Positions 1 to 5,845 are shown, counted from the stretch's first letter. The stretch: 6,133 bases of DNA from Chloroflexi bacterium RBG_13_46_14 (GCA_001796415.1 MGML01000093.1:1-6133); one strand, 5' to 3'. Notes: generated from the sequence alone by a model not told the origin. Program-made: numbers and translations.

Positions 1-1
1 G

Positions 2-835
2 GACGTCAACCTGGGTAACGTGGTAAAACTTGGAGAAAAGGTGGCCGTACTCGGCGGCGGGAACTCCGCCGTGGACAGCGCCCGCGTTGCTTTACGCACC
101 GGCGCGAAAAAAGTAACCATGATATACCGCCGTACCAGGGCAGAAATGCCGGCAGCCGAGGAGGAAATCGAAGACGCCCTCCACGAAGGTATTGAGATCA
201 ATTTCCTCCAGAACCCGACCAAGTTTACACAAAACGGCGACGGACTCGATGTCGAATGCATCCGCATGCAGCTTGGAGAACCGGATGCCAGCGGCAGGCG
301 CAGACCTGAACCGATTCAAGGCAGTGAATTTACTGTATATTACGACGCTGTCATCGGGGCTCTCGGCCAGTCACCCCGAATCCCGGAAGGATTTACTATT
401 AAGATCGGCCGCGGCAACACACTGCAGGTAAACAGTAGAACGCTTCAGACCAGTATGGAAGGCGTCTACGCCGCCGGTGACGCGACAACCGGACCTGCTT
501 CCGTGATCGCGGCTATCGCTGCCGGACGCCAGGCCGCCCAATCGATTGATAAATATCTCGGCAGCAGCGGTGAGATAGACGAGGAACTGGCACCTGCCGA
601 AGGTATGGGCAGAGAACTCGGGAAAGATGAGGGTTTCGCCGATAAAACAAGGATCGAACCGGAGCTAATTTCCCTTGAAAAGCGACTCGCCGGATTTGCC
701 GAGGTAAAGAACGCTCTGAGTAAAGAGAATGCCTGTAAAGAAGCCGGGCGCTGCTTCAGGTGCGACCTCCGCCTGACTATCACGCCGCCCATGCAGCCGC
801 CGGTACGCAAGAAAGAATCCGTTATGGCAGAATAA
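2..835 (+). CDS. GltD-like FAD/NAD(P)-dependent oxidoreductase, C-terminal part (5' end outside window)
   Basis: The frame is open to the left edge, so the GTG at 20 is probably internal; 277 residues are visible. This is the C-terminal half of a pyridine-nucleotide-disulfide-type oxidoreductase related to the glutamate synthase small subunit. Visible parts: the NAD(P)H-binding Rossmann turn GGGNSAVDSAR (about residues 18-28), followed by YRRTRAEMPA (42-51), typical of the GltD family; GALGQSP (119-125); and the FAD-binding closing motif GVYAAGDATTGPASVIAAIA (about 155-174). The C-terminal tail carries C245, C251 and C254 in an EAGRCFRCDLR context, a cysteine motif often seen in such proteins and possibly binding an Fe-S cluster. 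Family members pass electrons between NAD(P)H, flavin and Fe-S partners in glutamate synthase or in larger electron-transfer complexes. The partner subunits would lie upstream, outside the window, so the pathway cannot be named. No clear terminator follows the TAA. The family is secure; the specific role is not. Confidence 0.9.
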   Translation, partial: DVNLGNVVKLGEKVAVLGGGNSAVDSARVALRTGAKKVTMIYRRTRAEMPAAEEEIEDALHEGIEINFLQNPTKFTQNGDGLDVECIRMQLGEPDASGRRRPEPIQGSEFTVYYDAVIGALGQSPRIPEGFTIKIGRGNTLQVNSRTLQTSMEGVYAAGDATTGPASVIAAIAAGRQAAQSIDKYLGSSGEIDEELAPAEGMGRELGKDEGFADKTRIEPELISLEKRLAGFAEVKNALSKENACKEAGRCFRCDLRLTITPPMQPPVRKKESVMAE

Positions 836-934
836 GTCTAACAGGTTGTAGAAGTCTGTTCTGTGTCCTGCGTTATAACGGATATCGAGTTTAGGGGGAT
901 TATTAAGGTTCTGTATCCATCTGGTTGGTGCTGA

Positions 935-980
935 TGTCATTGCGAATTTCGCCGTCAACAGGCGAACTGTGGCAATCTCA
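935..980. repeat. GTCATTGCG...GCAATCTC imperfect palindromic repeat
   Basis: The stretch begins TGTCATTGCG and ends GCAATCTCA. Inner arms TTCGCC (948-953) and GGCGAA (961-966) pair, and the outer ATTGC/GCAAT pair. It belongs to the same type of dispersed intergenic palindrome as 4734-4781. It lies between the oxidoreductase and the HicB-like gene. No function can be read from it. Confidence 0.55.
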
Positions 981-1057
981 AGAAATCTAGGTTCCTCGAA
1001 CCAGAACGGAATAGTACCAAACGGATCGTAACTTTATAAAAAGGAAAAATCGATATT

Positions 1058-1300
1058 CTGGAAATCAAATATTCCCTTATAATAGAAGCGACCGAAGACC
1101 CCTCCTTCTTTTCTTTTTATTCACCGGATCTGGAAGGATTCACAGGTGTGGGTAGTTCCGTAGAAGATTGCCTGTATAAAGCGAAATGGGGAATGGAAGA
1201 ACACGTCACTTTGTTGAGAGAACAAGGACTTCCGGTCCCTCAACACAACCCTGATCCCACCATTACTATAATGAATTCGAAGTTAGCTGGAGTAAGTTAG
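1058..1300 (+). CDS. Solitary HicB-family protein; non-canonical (CTG) start or decayed start codon
   Basis: An 80-codon frame that has no ATG, GTG or TTG at its expected beginning. It reads (L)EIKYSLIIEATEDPSFF, then FYSPDLEGFTGVGSSVED, then MEEHVTLLREQGLPVP. This is the compact HicB fold: a first strand, the YSPDLEGFxGxG signature, an amphipathic helix, and the LxExGxPVP end. HicB proteins are usually antitoxins for the mRNA-cleaving toxin HicA, and many also repress their own operon. Here no HicA-like frame is visible on either side, and there is no extra C-terminal DNA-binding domain, so this is an orphan. Related proteins usually start MEIKYS; CTG stands where that ATG should be. An AAGGA at 1041-1045 is a plausible ribosome binding site 12 bases before CTG and 9 before ATT at 1055. 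An in-frame TAA at 1037-1039 limits any upstream extension. Either a rare start codon is used or the gene is silent. The family call is strong; expression is uncertain. Confidence 0.72.
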   Translation: MEIKYSLIIEATEDPSFFSFYSPDLEGFTGVGSSVEDCLYKAKWGMEEHVTLLREQGLPVPQHNPDPTITIMNSKLAGVS

Positions 1301-1306
1301 TAAAAG

Positions 1307-1661
1307 TTACCCGTCGAATGAAGTGTGTTCTCTTACCAGTAACCATCCGTACGGATCTTCCATAAAATCCAGTTCTTCGGCCGGCTTTAACTCATAGGTC
1401 TCTATAACCGGTGGTGCAGCCAGAATCGGTTTGATCCTTCTTGTTATTTCTGATCGTTGTTCCGATGTTTGCCATTCTTCCCAGTCGGTAAGACTACGCC
1501 AGGTGCCCATCACGGTAAATAACATGCTTGTCTTCGGTACTGACCATTGTTTCACCACCCATGTAGCCTGGATGCGGCATGGCGGCTGCTCTAAGATCCC
1601 GGATCAACTCCGAGATTTTTTCCTCCTGTATTACCTGGCGTTTAATAATTACTCTGATCAT
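1307..1661 (-). pseudogene. Antibiotic biosynthesis monooxygenase (ABM) domain protein, frameshifted
   Basis: Starting at ATG 1661-1659, the first frame reads MIRVIIKRQVIQEEKI, a helix, then HPGYMGGETMVSTEDKHVIY, and stops at TAG 1496-1494. A second frame, open from 1558, continues with VMGTWRSLTDWEEWQ, then SEQRSEITRRIKPILAAPP and IETYELKP, ending at TAA 1309-1307. Joined near 1514-1525, for example by skipping one C at 1514/1515, they give about 117 residues. This matches the small ABM ferredoxin-like fold: a first beta strand with a long helix, GY.GGET, then the TWRSLxDWxxWxxSEQR signature. Such proteins include heme-degrading and quinol-type monooxygenases, and many have no known substrate. 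AAGGAGG lies 4 bases before the ATG, so the first start is clearly genuine. The frameshift may be a true mutation, an assembly error or, less likely, programmed. The gene converges on the HicB-like gene with 6 bases between the stop codons. Confidence 0.75.
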
Positions 1662-1663
1662 CG

Positions 1664-1689
1664 TACCTCCTTCTACTCCACCTTCTACT
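1664..1689 (-). promoter_or_regulatory. Duplicated Shine-Dalgarno region of the ABM gene
   Basis: Read on the minus strand, two 12-bp tandem units (AGTAGAAGGTGG then AGTAGAAGGAGG, differing at one base) end 4 bases before the ATG at 1661. The second unit carries the ribosome binding site AAGGAGG. The first carries the weaker AAGGTGG 12 bases upstream. The strong site decides the start of the ABM gene. The duplication may be a slippage product. Confidence 0.65.
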
Positions 1690-1799
1690 CCGCTCTGCAG
1701 TACTCTTTAACAGGGTAATACAAAATTATCTACGTGCAGGTTACTAAACCAGGGTATTTGAACCTTTAGTCCCATTTATTGTATAGGCTCCTATTAAAT

Positions 1800-1829
1800 A
1801 AAAAATCGGCATTAATGCCGATTTTTTTT
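1800..1829. terminator. Perfect-palindrome intrinsic terminator, bidirectional
   Basis: The arms AAAAATCGGCA and TGCCGATTTTT flank a TTAA loop, followed on the plus strand by a run of eight T (1822-1829). The A-run on the left makes it a terminator on the minus strand too. No gene ends next to it: the HicB-like gene ends 500 bases upstream and the ABM gene starts 140 bases to the left. It could insulate the ABM promoter from leftward transcription, or be what remains of a lost gene. Confidence 0.75.
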
Positions 1830-2045
1830 ATCGCTGCCATACTTCCTGCCGGTATCGTTATCGATAGAGAATAACAGGAAACCGACCTTACACTTTGTTT
1901 TGCAGCTTTTCTCCATATCTAATTTCCACCGGAAACCATACTCCTAAACCGACCTGATGTCAATACACTATTGGCTCTTTGTATATAATTGAAATTAACA
2001 TACGAAAACTGATTGTTAACCTTAATCTACATTGGTAATTAATAA

Positions 2046-2255
2046 TGTCATTCCCGCTCCCAACTGTCATTAATCCGAAAGCGGATTGCTGTGTCATTCT
2101 GAGTCCGCCGCGGCGGAAAGAATCTCCTTGAATATCGGAGGAGATCCTTCGTCCTCCTCCGTCGTCCTCCTGCGGCGGATGACAGCTTATCATTCCCACA
2201 CTTTTAAACACCATACCGGCGAAAGCCGGTATCCAGGAAACCATGAATTAGCAAC
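2046..2255 (+). repeat. Composite dispersed repeat, copy 1 (with nested insert)
   Basis: It starts TGTCATTCCC and ends ATGAATTAGCAAC. Its last 66 bases (2190-2255) match 6068-6133 at 64 of 66 positions, and its first roughly 35 bases loosely match 6007-6040. Contained hairpins are AATCCG-AAAG-CGGATT (2072-2087) and ATACCGGC-GAAA-GCCGGTAT (2213-2232). The middle is interrupted by a separate palindromic element (2092-2184). It sits just downstream of the helicase stop codon. Confidence 0.75.
2092..2184. repeat. MITE-like palindromic element nested in the composite repeat
   Basis: About 93 bp beginning TGTCATTCTGAG and ending GGATGACA, with terminal TGTCAT/ATGACA inverted repeats. Internal complementary parts are AATCTCC (2121-2127) against GGAGAT (2139-2144), and CCGCCGC against GCGGCGG. 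This is the common bacterial GTCATTCTGAG...AAGAATCTC type of intergenic palindrome. The corresponding part of the second host copy (near 6041-6067) lacks it, which is why I call it nested. No clear target-site duplication is visible. Confidence 0.6.
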
Positions 2256-2277
2256 AGGTAACTCCTAATAAACACCG

Positions 2278-4641
2278 CTATTCTCCCCAGAATTCCTGTA
2301 ATACCTCATGAAGCCGGTCGACCGATGTTACCTGCACCGGCCGCCATTCCTTCGGGAACAGCCTCTGGTAACGCAGCCCGGCAAAACGCTCATCGATTAA
2401 TGCCACCACGCCCCGGTCCTTTTCGGTTCGGATGACCCTCCCGGCAGCCTGGAGCACACGGGTAAATCCCGGAAAGGTGTAGGCATACTCAAATCCGGCC
2501 TCAGCCGAAAGATCGAAATATTCCCGGATCAGTTCCCTCTCCAGGCATATCGCCGGCAGCCCCACCCCCACGATCACCGCCCCGGTCAGGCGGTCACCCA
2601 CCAGGTCGATGCCTTCGCCGAAGATACCGCCCATCACGGCAAATCCTGCCAGGGTACGCTGGTTATCGCCGGAGAATTTCGCCAGGAAGACAGCGCGTTC
2701 ATCATCGCTCATGGCTGAAGTCTGCAGGAGTATATCCAGGTCGTCTTGCCGGTCGATAAACGCTTCATAGACCATCCGCATGTAGTGATACGACGGGAAA
2801 AACAGCAGGTAGTTCCCCCGTTTCCGGCCGACGGTCTCGGATATCATCTCCGTCACGGCCGGCACGGTCGCGGTGCGTTTGCGATAGAGCGTGGATATGG
2901 TCGGCATCAAAAGCAGGCACAGATTTTCCGGCGGAAACGGTGAAGAATAGCTGCGTGTTTCGGCATACTCCACACAGCCGAAAAGTCGCTTGAAATATTC
3001 CGCTGGTGTCAGGGTGGCCGAGAAAAAGACCGCCGAATGCGAGCGTTTCAGGGCTTCTTTCGTTTGTCCGGAAGGATCGATGCAGAAAAGCTTTATCCTG
3101 AAATCGCCGCCGCTGTTATCGAAACAGGTGGCATAACTCTCATCATACTTCTCGGCGACGTCCAGGAACCAGTAAGCCTCGAAGTACCGGTCCAGGAGCT
3201 CTTTACGGAATGGAGCCGGCTCGTTGCCCGCCAGCCATTTTTGCGCGTCTTCGGCAAATTTCCGCAGAAGCGGCAGCAGCGATTCGGGACTGGATTTTTC
3301 GGCATACGCCTCGCCGAGTTCCCCGCACTGCTTCCGGGCAACACCAAGCCAGCGGTTGATCTTCCCCAGTTGGCGGTACATCGCCGGAAGATAGTCCCTG
3401 GCGGCTTTTCTCAGGTTATTGATGTCACGCCTGGATAACTCCGCCGAATACATCTCCCGGGTGCGGTCGACCAGGTTATGGGCTTCGTCGATCAAAAACG
3501 CGTAGACGCCGGAACTGTCCTGGAAAAATCGTTTCAGGTAGACGCGGGGATCAAAGGCGTAATTATAATCGCAGATAATGCAGTCCGCCCATAGCGACAG
3601 GTCCAGCGAGAACTCGAAGGGGCAGACCCTGTGCTGCCGGGCTAGTTCCGCGATTTTCTCGCGTGTCAGTTCATCCAGCTCGAATGCCGCCTTGACCGCC
3701 TCACCGATCCGGTCGTAGTACCCCTGGGCATAGTCGCAGGCTTCGGGCTGGCAGTAGATAGGCGGCAACGGGCAGGCTTTCTCTTTGGCCGTGATTGTGA
3801 CCGACTTGAGTCGCAGTCCCTTTCTCCGCAGCCGTGACAGCGCGTCTTCGGCGGCCATCTTGCCGGTGTTGCGGGCGGTAAAATAGAAGAGCTTCTCGAC
3901 ATGCCCCTCACCGAGAGCCTTCACCGCCGGGAAAACAGCCGCTACTGTCTTACCGATGCCGGTCGGAGCCTGTATCAATACCTGCTCTCCCTGTTTCAGG
4001 GCGGTGTATACATCGACGGCCATCTGCCGCTGTCCGGCCCGGTACTCCGGGAAAGGAAAGACCATGTTCCGGATCGAAGCGTCACGCAGCCGGTACCATT
4101 CCTCGACCGTATTTGCCCACTCGAGGTAACGGTCGATTATTTCCCGGAAGAAGGCTTCGAGTTCATCCAGCCTGAACGTCTGCCGGAGTTCGCGGGAAAT
4201 ACCACTGTCGATATGATAATAGGTGAGTTGACCGGCGACCTGTTCCAGTTCGTGCTCAACGGCATAGCAGTAGGCATAGAGTTTCAACTGGCCCCAGTGG
4301 ACGGGATTTTCCGCGGCGGCTATCTCGTCCGGGTCCCGGTTGGTGGTCTTCAGTTCCTCGATAATGACCGGCTCGGACGATTCATCTACCCCGTCGATCC
4401 GGCCGGTGAGTTCCAGGATGAAATAGGGAGTATCGAGCCGGTATGCGACCGGCACTTCGGTCCGGTACGCGTCGGGCCGGCTCTTCCGGATCTTGCGGTG
4501 ACCGGCAATACCCTCCACAGCCCGTTCCGTGCCGCCGAAGTCGACACCCAGGCTGCCGGAACGGTATATCTGCTCTACCAGGCTCCGGACGGCAATCCTT
4601 ACGACTTTTTTCGCGGCCTCAGGCGTATTCTCTCCCATCAC
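2278..4641 (-). CDS. DinG/XPD-type Fe-S DNA helicase with N-terminal PD-(D/E)XK nuclease-like domain
   Basis: 787 residues. The N-terminal 180 or so resemble RecB/Cas4-type nucleases: H48, GRID with D83, EELK (E96, K98), and the downstream QLKLYAY (Q118). The helicase follows: Walker A APTGIGKT (225-232); cysteines C290, C297, C302 and C340, positioned as a 4Fe-4S domain; ADCIICDYNYAFDP; DEAH box (385-388); SATL (541-544); GEGIDLVGD; and QAAGRVIRT motif VI (731-739). All catalytic motifs appear intact. The family unwinds DNA 5'-3' using ATP in repair or R-loop and replication-intermediate processing. The nuclease domain would add strand cleavage, but its activity here is inferred. GTG (4641) and ATG (4638) are both possible starts; neither has a Shine-Dalgarno sequence, and a TATAAT lies just upstream, suggesting a leaderless mRNA. 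The gene stands alone, with repeats on both sides and no operon partners. Overlapping long frames on the opposite strand are composition artefacts. Confidence 0.93.
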   Translation of the reverse strand: MMGENTPEAAKKVVRIAVRSLVEQIYRSGSLGVDFGGTERAVEGIAGHRKIRKSRPDAYRTEVPVAYRLDTPYFILELTGRIDGVDESSEPVIIEELKTTNRDPDEIAAAENPVHWGQLKLYAYCYAVEHELEQVAGQLTYYHIDSGISRELRQTFRLDELEAFFREIIDRYLEWANTVEEWYRLRDASIRNMVFPFPEYRAGQRQMAVDVYTALKQGEQVLIQAPTGIGKTVAAVFPAVKALGEGHVEKLFYFTARNTGKMAAEDALSRLRRKGLRLKSVTITAKEKACPLPPIYCQPEACDYAQGYYDRIGEAVKAAFELDELTREKIAELARQHRVCPFEFSLDLSLWADCIICDYNYAFDPRVYLKRFFQDSSGVYAFLIDEAHNLVDRTREMYSAELSRRDINNLRKAARDYLPAMYRQLGKINRWLGVARKQCGELGEAYAEKSSPESLLPLLRKFAEDAQKWLAGNEPAPFRKELLDRYFEAYWFLDVAEKYDESYATCFDNSGGDFRIKLFCIDPSGQTKEALKRSHSAVFFSATLTPAEYFKRLFGCVEYAETRSYSSPFPPENLCLLLMPTISTLYRKRTATVPAVTEMISETVGRKRGNYLLFFPSYHYMRMVYEAFIDRQDDLDILLQTSAMSDDERAVFLAKFSGDNQRTLAGFAVMGGIFGEGIDLVGDRLTGAVIVGVGLPAICLERELIREYFDLSAEAGFEYAYTFPGFTRVLQAAGRVIRTEKDRGVVALIDERFAGLRYQRLFPKEWRPVQVTSVDRLHEVLQEFWGE

Positions 4642-4649
4642 TACAGGTA

Positions 4650-4678
4650 ATTATAGAATAAGCGCCTGGGATATTCAT
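4650..4678 (-). promoter_or_regulatory. Candidate promoter of the helicase gene (leaderless arrangement)
   Basis: On the minus strand a perfect TATAAT (4655-4650) ends 8 bases before GTG 4641 and 11 before ATG 4638. The hexamer 17 bases further upstream (ATGAAT, 4678-4673) matches the -35 consensus at only three positions. Transcription would begin at about 4644-4641, leaving almost no 5' leader. This agrees with the lack of a ribosome binding site. Confidence 0.45.
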
Positions 4679-4733
4679 CTGTTGAGCGGGAATCCACAGC
4701 CAAGTTTACCCGCCGAAGCCTTAGCGTAGGCAG

Positions 4734-4781
4734 GTCATTGCGAGGCTCGGCGTCAATCCGCCGCAGGCGGATGGTAATCTT
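4734..4781 (+). repeat. GTCATTGCGAG-type repeat carrying a TCCGCC palindrome
   Basis: It begins GTCATTGCGAG and ends TGGTAATCTT, like the element at 935-980, but its loop carries the hairpin TCCGCC-GCA-GGCGGA (4757-4771). The same 15-base module occurs in other repeats of this window (2104-2117, 2165-2179, 6053-6067). Confidence 0.6.
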
Positions 4782-4873
4782 TATTAATTCCCTCCCCCGA
4801 CCCCTTGCCCACTCCGGCAACCGCTCTGCGCCATGAATAAGCGATCCTTGACCGCCTCGAATCCTATTTGTAA

Positions 4874-5040
4874 GTCTCTCCCTTCCCTTACCAAGGGAAA
4901 GGGCTGAAAGTCCGCCGCAGGAGGGCTGAAAGTCCGCCGCAGGAGGGCTGAAAGTCCGCCGAAGTGGAGTTTACCCGCCTATGGCGGGCCGCAGCTCGCC
5001 TGGGGTGAACGCAGGCGGGAGACGGAAGAGGGATGGGTTG
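4874..5040. repeat. CTCTCCCTTCCC...GGAAGAGGGATGGG element with internal palindromes
   Basis: The left end forms a hairpin of CCCTTCCCTT (4880-4889) and AAGGGAAAGGG (4893-4903) around a 3-base loop. The right end, GGAAGAGGGATGGG, is roughly complementary to the left end. Inside are a 22-bp tandem repeat and the palindrome CCCGCC-TAT-GGCGGG (4974-4988). This resembles a small non-autonomous repeat that has accumulated inserts. Confidence 0.5.
4901..4961 (+). repeat. 22-bp tandem repeat, about 2.8 copies
   Basis: Units begin at 4901, 4923 and 4945 with GGGCTGAAAGTCCGCCG. The first two are identical over all 22 bases and the third diverges after its seventeenth. Each contains most of the TCCGCCGCAGGAGG module. 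The copies are head-to-tail with no spacers, so this is a tandem repeat and not a CRISPR array. The length is not a multiple of three and no coding frame spans it. Confidence 0.85.
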
Positions 5041-5202
5041 ATAAAGGGCAGACCATAGCTAACTTGTATTTCGTGCCTGATTGTCCATCAAATGATATCA
5101 CATTATTCCACACTGGTTAGCAGATAGTTAGCAAAAATCCAGCTTCGAATTGAGCGTAGTGTTTTTACATTATCACCATGCAGGAATATTGCCAATAGTA
5201 GG

Positions 5203-5231
5203 TTGACTTATTTAGTTCATTTATAGATAAT
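5203..5231 (+). promoter_or_regulatory. Sigma-70-type promoter of the NYN gene (leaderless arrangement)
   Basis: TTGACT (5203-5208) and GATAAT (5226-5231) are separated by 17 bases, and each matches five of six consensus bases. The expected start of transcription is about 5238, only 3-5 bases before ATG 5242. There is no Shine-Dalgarno sequence before that ATG. The mRNA is therefore likely leaderless. Confidence 0.65.
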
Positions 5232-5241
5232 CTTGGGTATC

Positions 5242-5781
5242 ATGCCGCGATACAATAATTACGCATACATAGATGGTGCAAACCTGCACTACACCTATGA
5301 GAATATAGACTGGAAAGTTGATTACGAGAAATTATTGGTTTATTTAAGAAAAAGACTTAATGTTGATATAGCGTATTACTTTATAGGAAAAACCGAAAGT
5401 AATGAAGACCTTTATACGAACCTGGACTCAGTTGGTTACACAATAAGATTAAAAGAGCCATCTCCATATATTACAGCAGATGATGTATGCCCTAACTGTA
5501 ATAATATTATCAGGCCTGCTATGCAGAGATATAAAGCTGATATTGATTCATATTTAACAATGCAAGTGTTGATAGATTGGAATGATTTTAACAAAGCAGT
5601 ATTAATCACAAGTGATGGCGACTATGATGAATTAGTTAAAAGACTTCTCAAAAGGGATAAGTTAAAGATGGTGTTCGCGCCATGCAAACTAGGATGCTCA
5701 TGGTTATTGAAAAGTAGCGCTAGGGGTAGAATATCTTTCATCGATGATTATAGAAACGAATTGGAAAAAGTTGAAGGGTGA
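5242..5781 (+). CDS. NYN-domain (PIN-like, LabA/DUF88-type) putative RNase
   Basis: 179 residues from ATG 5242, chosen because it starts MPRYNNYAYIDGANL directly after a good promoter; an in-frame TTG at 5233 is less likely. NYN-fold signatures: YIDGANLH with the acidic D11 at the end of strand 1; KADIDSYL (D100, D102); AVLITSDGDYDELV (D125, D127, D129); and the C-terminal RISFIDDYR (164-171). These acidic residues are where PIN/NYN nucleases bind the metal ions that cleave RNA, so RNase activity is likely but inferred. Unusual is a CPNC pair (C83, C86) just before the central acidic motif, plus C148 and C152 near the end, which together could bind zinc. The gene is very AT-rich (about 25-30% G+C in sampled lines), unlike the helicase, and is flanked by repeats and an IS remnant, suggesting horizontal acquisition. 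No partner gene is adjacent; the substrate and role are unknown. Confidence 0.88.
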   Translation: MPRYNNYAYIDGANLHYTYENIDWKVDYEKLLVYLRKRLNVDIAYYFIGKTESNEDLYTNLDSVGYTIRLKEPSPYITADDVCPNCNNIIRPAMQRYKADIDSYLTMQVLIDWNDFNKAVLITSDGDYDELVKRLLKRDKLKMVFAPCKLGCSWLLKSSARGRISFIDDYRNELEKVEG

Positions 5782-5815
5782 CCCTATGGGACTCTATACC
5801 CATAAGATGACCCCT
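5775..5815. repeat. Imperfect inverted repeat at the 3' end of the NYN gene
   Basis: TATGGG (5785-5790) pairs with CCCATA (5799-5804) around an 8-base loop. Outside a 5x5 internal loop, GGGT (5776-5779) pairs with ACCC (5810-5813). The structure overlaps the stop codon. It has no T-run, so it is at best a weak or factor-dependent terminator, or an mRNA-end stabilising hairpin. Confidence 0.45.
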
Positions 5816-5845
5816 CGTCATGATACATATATATTATAACATCGT

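Larger units (their letters stand above)
1662..2277. other. Intergenic region without a gene (616 bp)
   Basis: This lies between the starts/ends of two minus-strand genes and shows no credible coding frame. It contains the duplicated Shine-Dalgarno segment, the promoter-side DNA of the ABM gene (only a weak GATAAT at 1730-1725 on the minus strand), a bidirectional terminator at 1800-1827 and the composite repeat at 2046-2255. The stretch 1830-2045 is AT-rich and I see nothing recognisable in it. Confidence 0.6.
4656..5202. other. Intergenic repeat-rich region without a gene
   Basis: This separates the divergent helicase and NYN genes. From left to right it holds an imperfect hairpin CCCGCCGAAGC...GCGTAGGCAGG (about 4710-4733), a GTCATTGCGAG-type repeat (4734-4781), and a CT/AG-rich element with tandem repeats (4874-5040). 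The AT-rich stretch 5041-5202 is next to the NYN promoter. I see no gene, RNA gene or recognisable element in that last part beyond the short palindrome TGATATCA at 5094-5101. Confidence 0.6.

Noticed and set aside
836..1057. Search for a HicA toxin next to the HicB-like gene
   Set aside because: No frame on either strand upstream or downstream shows the short HicA pattern (G-x-H-HI-like motif), so I do not claim a toxin-antitoxin pair.
1960..2268. Frames of 60-94 codons on both strands in the repeat zone
   Set aside because: They are made almost entirely of the dispersed palindromic repeats (for example the ESRYPG-like reading of the CCGGCGAAAGCCGG hairpin), a common source of false small genes.
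3901..4650. Long open frame (249 codons) on the plus strand opposite the helicase
   Set aside because: It lies wholly antisense to a helicase with every expected motif, its translation resembles no family I know, and its openness follows from the G+C-rich codon pattern of the real gene. The frames at 3037-3438 (+) and 466-810 (-) were rejected for the same reason.
4901..4961. Possible CRISPR array
   Set aside because: The 22-bp units follow each other directly with no variable spacers, there are fewer than three full copies, and no cas genes are present. The nuclease-like part of the helicase is fused and is not a free Cas4.
5031..5120. Short open stretch reading GWVDKGQTIANLYFVPDC
   Set aside because: Only about 30 codons after the repeat, no start or ribosome binding site, and no family that I recognise; probably chance.
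2278..5781. Helicase plus NYN RNase as a two-gene defence system
   Set aside because: The genes diverge, are 600 bases apart with repeats between, and differ strongly in composition. Nothing in the sequence shows joint regulation, so the pairing is not supported without co-occurrence data.
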